From assembly GCA_021229015.1 (NCBI GenBank), contig CM037789.1, forward strand, positions 38,077,120 through 38,141,119: a DNA stretch of 64,000 bases, read 5' to 3'. A program made the position numbers and the translations under genes. This document shows, piece by piece, positions 55,197-64,000 of this stretch (positions within the stretch are counted from its first letter, which is position 1; each line of letters begins with the position of its first letter). The notes under the pieces were generated by a model. That model saw nothing but the letters and a program-made list of their open reading frames with translations. It was not told where the DNA came from and did not search any database. The DNA comes from Solen grandis (taxonomy: Eukaryota; Mollusca; Bivalvia; Adapedonta; Solenidae).

Positions 55197-57056
55197 TCAG
55201 GGACGGTCTACTATCTGAAACGAGAGGAGCTTTTGTTTAAATGCTAAAAGATCATTTTGTGAGACTATATTTTCTGGTAAGCTGTTCCAAAGTATCACTG
55301 TATAAGGAAAAAAGGAATATTTAAAGTAGCTAGCTGGAGTATGAATTTGCCTGTAAGATAAAGAGTGTAAGTGGCGGGATATCCTCGCTGGTCTTTCAAG
55401 ATATGCAGGTAATGGGACAGCAACAAGGTTATTTACTATTTTGTAAAACATAAGAAGTCTGGTGACATCACGTCTGTACTGAAGGGTTTGCCAGTCAAGT
55501 TCCTTCTGCATGCTGGTGACACTGTCGTAATAAGAATAGTTATTATTAACCCATCGGACTGCTCTGCGTTGTACTTTTTCTATTTTATCTATATATGTCT
55601 GTGTATGAGGACTCCAGACTGTAGAGGCATATTCTACTTGAGGTCTAACCAATGTTTTGTAAGCTGCTTCTCTAACTTCCTTATTCTTTGTCTGGATGTT
55701 TCTGTGGAGGAAACCAAGAGTTTTATTAGCAGAAGAAGTAATGTTGTCAATATGTTTATTCCAAGAGAGATCTTTTGATATTGTAACTCCTAAGTATTTG
55801 GCATTATCCACTGTTTCTAAAGCTTGTCCATGTAATCTGTAATCAAAGGAAAGTGCTTTCTTCTTTTTAGTAATATTTAAAACAATGCATTTACTGGGAT
55901 TAAATTCCATTTCCCATTTCTTTTCCCACTGCACCAGCTTGTCGAGGTCTTTCTGAAGTGTAATACAGTCCTGCTTGTTGTTTATAGCTAGGTAAACGGC
56001 AGTGTCATCTGCAAATAAACGAACTTGAGAAGTTATGGTATCTGGAAGATCATTTATATATAACAGAAAGAGAAGTGGGCCAAGTACAGATCCCTGAGGT
56101 ACTCCTGATGTTACTGGGACTTCTGATGAGCATCCTCCCTCCAAAACGACTTTTTGTGTTCTGCCTATGAGAAAAGATTTTATCCACAACAGGGTTGAAT
56201 TATTGACTCCATGTTCCTGTAATTTGTACAATAACTTTAAGTGGCTGACCTTGTCAAAAGCTTTACTAAAATCTAAAAGAACTAAATCAGTCTGTTGTCC
56301 ATTAACAAGATTTCTCGCTAGTTGGTCAGTAAGTTGCAGGAGTTGTGTTTCACAGGAACGTTTTTCTCTGAAACCATGCTGTAAGTCATAAAGTATATTA
56401 TGCTTATTGAAGTGCTTTGTTAAATTTGAAGCTACAATATGTTCAAGCACCTTACAAAGAATACATGTTAAAGATATTGGTCTATAATTTGCTGGATCTT
56501 CTTTGTTTCCTTTCTTGAATAGAGGGGTCACGTTTGCAGATGTCCATACCTTGGGGAGGGTACCTGTATCAAGAGACTTTTGGAATAGTATTAGCAAGAT
56601 TGGTGAGATTTGTTGACAAAGATTTTTTAAAATTAATGGTTTGATGTTGTCTGGTCCAGCAGCTTTATCTGGTCTTAAATTTGATATAAGTTTTTCCACT
56701 CCACTGATGTTTATGGTAATTTCAGGCATGATTGGGTACTTCCTGTAAAAAGAAAAATCTTGTGTATTAATATTTCGAATAGCTGCGAAGCAAGATTGAG
56801 CAAGTGAGATAGGTGTCATCTGAGTGAATACTGACTGAAACTGTCTGTTCAAAATATCTGCTTTTTCACTGTTGTCTGATTTGATGGAACCTGAAATTTT
56901 GTCAAATAGTGGGGGAATGCCTGTTGCATCCTGCTTGGCGTTTTTGATAAGGCTGAAAAGTTTTTTTGAATTAAAGCTGTTCTTTTCTTTGTCGTCTATG
57001 TTGTCTTCCAGGCCTAAAATATATTCAATGTATTTATTATAAGACAGTTTAATTTG
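55197..57056 (-). pseudogene. LINE reverse transcriptase portion
   Basis: Continues the endonuclease frame after a shift near 57060, from QIKLSYNKYIEYILGLEDNI to the stop at 55197. Reverse transcriptase motifs are complete: ANVTPLFKKGNKEDPANYRP, catalytic Asp in LVLLDFSKAFDKVSH, VPQGSVLGPLLFLLYINDL, and catalytic LFADDTAVYL. A thumb and C-terminal part follows (WSPHTQTYIDKIEKVQRRAV). It copies element RNA into DNA at a nicked target. It has no start of its own and depends on the upstream part, hence called a pseudogene in this copy. Confidence 0.85.
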
Positions 57057-57667
57057 TTTTTTTTTATGTGATTTTTCATTTTTAGAAAAGCCGCCCTCGT
57101 CTTGTTGTTCCCTTCCTTCTTGAGTCTGAAATAAATTTTATCTCTTTTTCTCATTAACCTTTTTATAGACTGGGTGATCCATGGAAGTGACCTCTTGTTG
57201 CCTATTCTTTTTATGGGAATAAATTTTTCTATACCTGTTGAAATAGCATTTGAAAATTCTAACCAAATTTCTTCCACTGATTTAGATACATGGTGTTTCA
57301 AAATATCATTTTTTACCAGGTCCATGTAATTTTTAAAACTATCCCAGTCTGCTTTCTTGTAGAGGGGAACATGTCTGGGAGGTTGTTTTATCTCCTGCGG
57401 CTTTATATCTGCAAAAATAGAGACAATACTGTGATCTGCAATACCAGGGAGACATTTTACATTTTTAATTAAAGTATAATTTGAGGTTAGAAAAAGGTCC
57501 AGTGTGTTTTCTCCTCTGGTGCTTCCAGTGACCATCTGGGTAAGATTCAAATCTGAAAGTAAATCAACAAAATCTTCATATAAGTTAGTAAGGCTACAAC
57601 CTGGTTTTATTTCTGGTACATGATCACTGCCCCAAGAGAGTTTTGGGAAATTAAAGTCACCAAGTAT
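57014..57667 (-). pseudogene. LINE endonuclease, C-terminal part after the stop
   Basis: In the same frame as the upstream 355-codon part and separated from it only by TGA at 57670-57668. It reads ILGDFNFPKLSW, then TRGENTLDLFLTSN and GIADHSIVSIFAD, matching the GDFN, T-LDL and (S/A)DH boxes of AP-type endonucleases. The TGA stands where a Trp is usual before ILGDFN, so a single base change explains it. A frameshift in the poly-A run near 57060 sends this frame to a stop at 57014. Confidence 0.85.
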
Positions 57668-58690
57668 TCAGAATGTTCCTTTAAGGTTTTTGGTCAGTTC
57701 TAAAGATCTTTTGAGTTCATTAAAGCTGTAGCTGTCTGATTCTTTTGGTCTGTAGTAGGCTGCAATATAGAGAGGTTTACAGGATTTAATATGCAACTTA
57801 ATCCAGATGATTTCACAGTCTGTCTTCAGTTGTTTCTGTTCTGTGGCAAGGAAAGTATCTTTGACCAGGATGAACACTCCTCCGCCCTTGCTTGATCTGT
57901 CTTGTCGAAATGGTGTGTAACCTAGAGATTTTGGAAAAAATTCACAGTCTTTATGATTATTATTTAACCAAGATTCAGTACCTACAATTATATCAGGTTG
58001 GTGGTGATCAATCATGCCAATAAATTCTGCTTTTTTGTTTACGATGGACTGACAATTTACAGAGATAACTTTCAGCTGTGAAGGAAAAAGTTTACCATTA
58101 GTATTTCTAGTTTTTCTTCTGGTTGATCTTATTGAACTGGAGCTTGAAGTTTGTGTGTAGGTCTGGTCAATCTGGTCGCTCAGTGAACTGTAGCTATTCT
58201 GCAATGACAATGATGAAAGAGACAGATTTGAATGTTTTGAAAAATTTTGAGCATCACAAATAGTGCAGGTCCAGGAGAACGAAACATCACGAGCTGCAAG
58301 ATCAAAATAAGTTTCATTAGTAATGTCCTGGCATTTTATGTGGAACCATTTCAAACAAGCATCACATTCAATGGCGTTGTCATCGTCAAGCACTTCATAT
58401 CCACAAGAACCGCAGGGGAAATCAGGTCCTGGATTTGTTTCAACATCTGAAGATAATGACAGTAGAAGAAAGCACAGATAAGTTAGAGAAGCATTTCTGG
58501 AACATTTTATGTTTGGTATTGACCACCGGGTAGATTTTAGTAAACATGCACAGGCATACGTTCCGTCAGGTTTAAAATTATTTGGGGTCTTAAATGCCAC
58601 GGGTTGATAATCAGGTGTTGAAGCTTGCTCTGTCTGAAAACTAAGATAGAAAGCTGTAATGACGAGAGGAAATAACAAACCTGTAATCAT
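57668..58690 (-). pseudogene. LINE N-terminal part: leader, 2A motif, PHD finger, endonuclease start
   Basis: ATG at 58690 is the first in the frame. Residues 1-18 are hydrophobic (MITGLLFPLVITAFYLSF), and a second hydrophobic run (LTYLCFLLLSLS) leads into DVETNPGP at residues 82-89 (58447-58424). A C4HC3 PHD finger follows (CGSCGYEV, IECDACLKWFHIKCQ, WTCTIC). The endonuclease begins with LKVISVNCQSIVNKKAEF, catalytic-type Glu in IIVGTESWL, then SSKGGGVFILV and YIAAYYRP. It ends at the premature TGA. 2A motifs make the ribosome skip one bond between Gly and Pro, so leader and enzyme would be separate products. Confidence 0.88.
58424..58447 (-). other. 2A-like ribosome-skipping motif (DVETNPGP)
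   Basis: Matches the D-(V/I)-E-x-N-P-G-P consensus with the leucine-rich residues that usually precede it. Known in some animal LINEs of the CR1 type; activity here is inferred only from the motif. Confidence 0.85.
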
Positions 58691-58860
58691 TTTCTTTTTC
58701 AAAACAAATATGGCGCGTTCGGTAGCAAAGGTCAAGGTCGGGATCTAAATGCAAGAAAATATTTGTCAATTTCTTTGTAATCTGCAAAAATACGAAAAAG
58801 ATCAATGAAACAAATTTCAAAATATACTTAGAACCCTTTCTTCAGCAGTATGAACTGTCC

Positions 58861-61129
58861 CTGAAAGCAAAAAGTAATTTAATTTAGTTGTTTTAGCGAT
58901 CTGAAATGGGAGAGAAAAAATCAGCTGTTAGTTGTTAGCTCCAAAGATAATATAAAACAAACAAATGTATGAAGTATATTTTGAATATCGGAATGCATAA
59001 TGACATCTATATATTAAATATGGTATTATAGTGACCTGTGTACATGTATAATAACGTATTATACACCATATATAGGTGTGTGTTTTCCTTTACCTTTACA
59101 AAAAAACATGTAAAGACAAGTACGGAGAAACACACACTGTATCCGGGACCGGACCGGCCAGGTATGAACTCTGTATTTGACATACGACGATTACACTTTG
59201 TAAAAGTGGCCGCCTTTGATAATGCATGAATTTTCTTTTGCTTCGATTTCGCGACATCCTCAGATGCAAGATATACCATATATTAATGTTATTTGTGATT
59301 TTTAGTTGTGTGTGACGCCAGTCTATAGTACTGCGTTTTCAACCCTGGTTCACCTAGATTTAAAACCGAATAACCTCTTAATAGTGTGTAACAGGAACGG
59401 ACGACACCGTTCACCCAGAGTGGGGTGTGTATGGCACAACACAAGCCTTTGATTGTATTACTACTTTTATTTTGATTATATTTACATATAAAGAAATTCT
59501 CAATACAACTTATACATTACATGTATTGGCTTCCAGCGGTAGCCAAACACATCGACCGACAGCGTCAGCCTTATGATGCCGTTAATGTATAAAATAAGAA
59601 AACAGTATCTTCTTAATATTAATGACAGTTTACAAATACAACAGTAATTTTGTCCATTAAATTAATTCCTTAATTAAAGAGCATGGGAAACACTCGCACG
59701 AGACATCTAGTCATCTCTATCCGAGCTAGTGAACCTAACTGACCCCAAGCTGGAGTGAGTAGAATGAAGTGTATCCCAGCTTTTATACCTGGCGGTCTAA
59801 TGACTGATTCCCGCATTCTAATATACCCGTTAACTAGAATGCCAGAACCAGCTTAGAAAGCGCAACAAATACTACAATTTGATTGGCTGAAGACTTATAC
59901 ACAATATGGTTGACAAAAAGCTATCAAGTCCTACGCTCGTAAACAAATCTTCTACAACCACGATATTTAGATGTATAAATTGGCCCTACACACTAAGCTC
60001 AAATATATATTTACCATTATTTACATAACACATCATTTTATGAATAACCACAGTAAAATGAATATAGAGCGAGCGACAAGAGTAGCTCTGCTACAAGTGT
60101 AAGTATAATCGAGCAAATTAAGCGAAAATGCTGAAAGATCAATGCTGTGTGAAAAATAAATACTTAGTCTACAAAAAAATCGCATGTGACATGAAAACAT
60201 AAGACTTATTTGTCTAAGCTGATGTAGTGATCACTTTACCAAGCACGCGAATATAGTTTGTTTCGATGCAAAGGTGGTTCGCAAATAAATTTGATAGTAA
60301 ATGTGCAGCATTCGGTTATTTTAGGCTGTTTCATTAACCCATGTGAAGTCTAAAACAAATCATTTAACATACTAATAATCACATGAATCTATCGTCCTCA
60401 GATATGTCCAAGGGTGATCGAAACCTGTATATCTACTATCCAAAATGAGTTCGGAGCCTTTGACCTGTGCATTACTTCAATGTATAAATAGATTTTGTTG
60501 TAGATAAGGTACTGCATGAATACAAATCAAAGATCTGATAGCGCTGAGAGAACGAATACCGCATTTCTTTTGTTTTTCAAAGTTAATTTAATTATCGGTG
60601 ATCGACTTGCAGTTCTTCAAACACTCTTTCATCTGAGACACAGCGCTTTGATTTTCTGAAGGTCCCCGATGGACTAATAAAAATGATATAAATGTTGTGC
60701 AGCTCGGGTGCATGTTGGACAGTACAGTCGGATCTTCCAGCTAACAAGCTGTACATGATATATCAATCTTCCTAATTTACCTATTTAAATTTTCTTATGG
60801 TGCGACTGGCTTGCTCTACCCATGAAAGCTGGCATTTACCATTGGTAACCATTATGGCAATTAATTTGAAGGTGCATGTTTCTACCTATATAAAATTAGC
60901 GTGTCAGAATTCATGTTGGGTTTGTAATGCAACGAAATGACTTGTTCGGAGTGTACAGCTGAGGTATCAAGGTCAGATGCTGGAATCGAGTGGGAAAGTT
61001 TGGCTGCCTCTGTTGTCCGGCGGATCCACCGACCGGAACCTAGTGTGAAACTGCTTTTATAGGAATCTTCCATGGAAACAAACAGTTGCTAAAATATATC
61101 GGCAGTATCCATCCATGTCGGAAAAACAT
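58861..61129. other. Intergenic, nothing firmly recognised
   Basis: Short open frames at 59007-59279 (minus), 59038-59229 (plus) and 60882-61073 (minus) lack domains. No SINE or family A sequence seen. Confidence 0.4.
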
Positions 61130-61179
61130 AAATGCAAAAGCAGTGTAGTCTAGAAAACTCATTAAAGTCAAGCTATTGG

Positions 61180-61384
61180 AATAGAAACAATTTGATTAAA
61201 CTTGGCAGGGATGACCCTTGGGTGAACTTCCACAAAAGTAAACTTGATCCATGTAGAACTCTGTCATGGCAACGGAAAGAAACAAATTATGATTTGTTTA
61301 AAAAAATAATCTTCAGTACAGATGTTCTTTGGGAAACCCTATACTCAGGTGAGCGATCCAGGGCCTCAATGGCGCTCTTATTGT
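61180..61384 (-). mobile_element. Family A element A12, head end on minus strand
   Basis: Partial beta module (AACTTGGCAGGGATGACCCT, GATCCATGTAGAACTCTG) and reverse head ACTCAGGTGAGCGATCCAGG at 61343. Tail missing. Confidence 0.7.
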
Positions 61385-61423
61385 AACGCGTTTCTTGTCC
61401 ACAGAGATATTTCTGCACCGCAT

Positions 61424-62400
61424 TTTTAGCTCATCTGAGCACTTGTGCTCAGAGTGAGCTTTTGTGACCGCCATTTGTCCGTCGTGCGTCAACAATTGCT
61501 TGTGAATACTCTACAGGCCACAGTTTTGACCCATTCTTCATGAAACTCGGCCAGGATGTTTGTCTATATAATATTTCGAACTCATCGAAAATGGGTCATG
61601 TGGGGTCATTAACTAGGTCACCAGGTCAAATATTAAACCTTGTGAACATGTTTGAGGCCACATTTTTGGCCCAATCTTCATGAAACTTTGTCAGGATGTT
61701 TTTCTACATGATTATCTTGCATGAGTTTGAAATTGGGTCATGTTGGGGTCATAAGCTAGGCCACTTTAACACTCACTCAGTCCCTCACCGCAGGGTCATT
61801 CGGATTTTCATGTGAGGAAGCCTTCCAGCTGGCTTGCGGTAGGTCGGTGGTTCTACCCGGATGCCTCCGTGCATTCGGGGTCTTCCTCCACCTGTAATTA
61901 GCTGGACGTCGCTATATGACTGAAATACTGTCGAAGCGACGATAATCTCAAATGACGTCGCTATATGACTGAAATACTGTCGAAGCGACGATAATCTCAA
62001 ATAGTCAAGTCATAAGCTAGGTCACCAGGTCAAATCTTAGAAAAACCTTGTGAACACGCTGGAGGCCAGAATTTAAGTCTAACCTTAATGTAACTTGGTC
62101 AGAATGTTTGTTTCCATCAAATCTCGGATGAATTCAAAACTGGGCCACATGGGGTAAAAAGTAGGTCACCAGGGCAAATTTTAGAAAATTCTTGTGAACA
62201 CTGTAGAGGCCTACTTTTTTATATCTGTCTTCATTAAATTTGATAAGAAGGATGACTGCATGAATTCCCAGTTGAGTGCAAATTCAGGTAGGATCAAAAT
62301 CTAGGTCACTTAGTCGAATGTTTGAAAAACACTTAAGATGCCACATTTTTTGTCATCATGCCTAACACAGCAATCTTACTCAGGTGAGCGACACATTTTA
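61424..62400 (-). mobile_element. Family A element A13 (gamma modules) with SINE inserted
   Basis: Reverse tail TTTAGCTCATCTGAGCACTT at 61427, CGTCGTGCGTC, then gamma modules in reverse (TTGGGTCATGTTGGGGTCAT) and the reverse head end ACTCAGGTGAGCGACAC near 62380. A family 2 SINE (61766-62004) splits it. Confidence 0.75.
61766..62004 (+). mobile_element. SINE family 2 with duplicated 3' end
   Basis: Body TTCATGTGAGGAAGCCTTCC through GACGTCGCTATATGACTGAA. The last 49 bases are perfectly repeated (61905-61953 and 61954-62002). Head incomplete. Inserted in element A13. Confidence 0.85.
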
Positions 62401-62731
62401 GCAAACTTACGAAAGCCCCATTAAACCTTTGAATTTATTTCGCAAGGCGGCTGTGGACATTCCGCGTGAAGTTCTTAGGCTGTGATGCACTTGTTGACCA
62501 CTTAACTCCCTCGCAAGTTTGTTGCTTGTGACAAATATGATTGCTTCTGCTGCTGATACACTTAATGATGATTTACTGCAAGAAGCGTTTCATTTCTGTC
62601 CATACACAGGCTGCTAACGTTTAAGAACATGGATATGATCTACCATCTTTGTCATTCCTCGACGTAGACGTTGGTATGGCGCCGACAACCTGGGAAATAT
62701 CCATCATTAAAAAAGCACGATGTGACATTTT
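62401..62731. other. Spacer between family A elements, nothing recognised
   Basis: No gene or repeat recognised. Confidence 0.4.
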
Positions 62732-63435
62732 AAGCTCACCTGAGCACAACGTACTCATGGTGAGCTATTAGGATCACCCTGCGTCCGTCGTGTGTCGTTA
62801 ACAATTTGCTTTAAACGACATCTCTGCAACTGCTGGAAAGAATTTGATTAAAATTGGCAGGGATGATCCTTGGGTGAAGCTTCACAAAGTTGCTAAAATG
62901 AACTTGATCCATGTAGAACTGTGGTTGCCATGGAAACGGAAAGAAAAAAGTATGAAAACTTTAAAAATCCTCTTCAAAACTACTGGCCAGATTTCAGAAT
63001 GTTTTGGTACAGATGATCCTTGGGCAACCTCTACCAAGATTGCTAAAAATATTCCTTGGGCAAACCTCTACCATGATTGCTTAAATTATTCCGATCCATA
63101 AATCCGATCCATAAAAAAACATGGCCGCCAGGGGGCGGGGCTAATTTATTTTGTATGTATATAGTGTAATCTCTTAATGACATCTCTGAAACCGCTGGAC
63201 AGAATTTGATTTAAGTTGGCAGGGATGATCCTTGGGTGAAGCTTCTCTGAAGTTGATAAAATATTCCGATCCATAAAATATGGCTGCCAGGGGCGCGGTT
63301 AATTTGCTTTCTATGTTATAGTGAAAACATAATGACATCTCCTTTTTAAACCGCTGGACAGAATTTGATGAAATTTGGCAAGGATGATCCTTGGATGAAG
63401 CTTCACAAAATTTGTTAAATATATTCCGATTCATA
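62732..63435 (-). mobile_element. Family A element A14 (beta modules), tail end
   Basis: Reverse tail TTAAGCTCACCTGAGCACAA at 62732, CGTCCGTCGTGTGTCG, then shortened beta modules in reverse; AATTTGAT(T/G) and GGCAGGGATGATCCTTGG recur near 62839, 63205 and 63364. The head is not separable from A15. Confidence 0.7.
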
Positions 63436-63436
63436 A

Positions 63437-64000
63437 AAACAGGAGGACCAAGATGGCCCTGTGTCGCTCAGGTGAGTAAAATGGCTGTGTTAGGCATAAT
63501 GACAAAAGATCTGGCATCTAAAGTGTTTTTCTAACATTTGACTAAGTGACCTACATTTTGATCCTACCTGAATTTGCACTCAACTGAGAATTCATGCAGT
63601 CATCATTCATATCATTTTAATGAAGACTGGGACAAAAATGTAGGCCTCTCGAGTGTTCACAAGATTTTTCTAAGATTTGACCTGCTTTTTGACCCTATGT
63701 TGCCTAGTTTTCAATTCATCCGAGATTTGATGTAAACAAACATTCTGACCAAGTTACATTAAGGTTTGTCTAAAACTGTGGTCTCTAAAGTGTTCACAAG
63801 GTTTTTCTAAGAATCGACCTGGTGACCTAGTTTTTGACCCCACATGACCCAATTTCGAACTCATCCAAGATATCATGTAGACAAGCATCCCGACCAAGTT
63901 TCATGAAGATTGGGCCAAAACTGGCCTATAGAGTGTTCACAAGCAATTGTTGACGACGGACGACGCACAAAAGGCGATCACAAAAGCTCACCCGAACACT
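63437..64000 (+). mobile_element. Family A element A15 (gamma modules), runs off the window
   Basis: Head ACAGGAGGACCAAGATGGCC with TCGCTCAGGTGAG, gamma modules (TTTGACCCCACATGACCCAA near 63835), GACGACGGACGACGCAC run, and the start of the tail GCTCACCCGAACACT at the window end. Confidence 0.75.

Larger units (their letters stand above)
55006..58860 (-). mobile_element. CR1/L2-like LINE with 2A motif and PHD finger, nearly intact
   Basis: On the minus strand, in order: hydrophobic leader, 2A-like motif, PHD finger, AP-type endonuclease, reverse transcriptase, about 160 bases of 3'-UTR and a (GATA)n tail. Coding capacity spans 58690-55197 with two lesions: an in-frame TGA at 57670-57668 and a frameshift in a poly-A near 57060. 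The 5' limit is uncertain; no target duplication was located. The few lesions indicate a recent copy. Confidence 0.85.

Noticed and set aside
55488..58450. Plus-strand open frames opposite the LINE
   Set aside because: Shadows of the minus-strand LINE protein.

Overview
The window is gene-poor, AT-rich animal DNA: spliced genes, tRNA-derived SINEs, three kinds of LINE remnant, cut-and-paste transposons and a 100-N assembly gap. Repeat vocabulary (SINEs with the 3' word ATGACTGAAATACTGTCG, hairpin-capped elements starting near AAGAGGGCCATGATGGCCCT) and a secreted chitin-binding protein point to a mollusc, most likely a bivalve. That assignment is an inference from repeat and protein style; no species marker is present.

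Layout. 1.9-6.3 kb: tandem repeats of 185 and 454 bp, the latter packed with CRE-type palindromes (TGACGTCA). 6.4-7.7 kb: first hairpin-capped element (called family A here). 7.7-21 kb: mostly featureless AT-rich sequence with a palindromic CGAAA-rich block (10.9-11.2 kb), SINEs and weak candidate exons at 13.5 and 16.1 kb. 21.4-28.8 kb: the best host gene, a three-exon gene for a secreted 317-aa protein with four cysteine-rich chitin-binding type-2 (CBM14) modules; its second 5' splice site starts an 18-bp minisatellite. 30.0-31.5 kb: a decayed duplicate of the 5' part of that gene. 31.8-32.1 kb: a LINE tail at the assembly gap. 32.8-50.1 kb: dense, nested family A elements, with a Harbinger transposase first exon, a deleted RTE-type LINE and related B and C family repeats. 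50.1-54.0 kb: an apparently intact hAT transposon with inverted ends and a two-exon 766-codon transposase. 54.5 kb: a SINE. 55.0-58.9 kb: a nearly intact CR1/L2-like LINE on the minus strand whose protein starts with a hydrophobic leader, a 2A-like DVETNPGP motif and a PHD finger before the endonuclease and reverse transcriptase; it carries one stop and one frameshift. 61.1-64.0 kb: more family A elements.

Most of the window is the product of mobile elements landing in one another. The clearest host function is the chitin-binding secreted protein. The clearest potentially functional mobile gene is the hAT transposase. The most unusual signals are the CRE palindrome array, the family A-D repeats with shared caps but exchangeable internal tandem modules, the minisatellite that repeats a splice donor in frame, and the 2A motif in the LINE.
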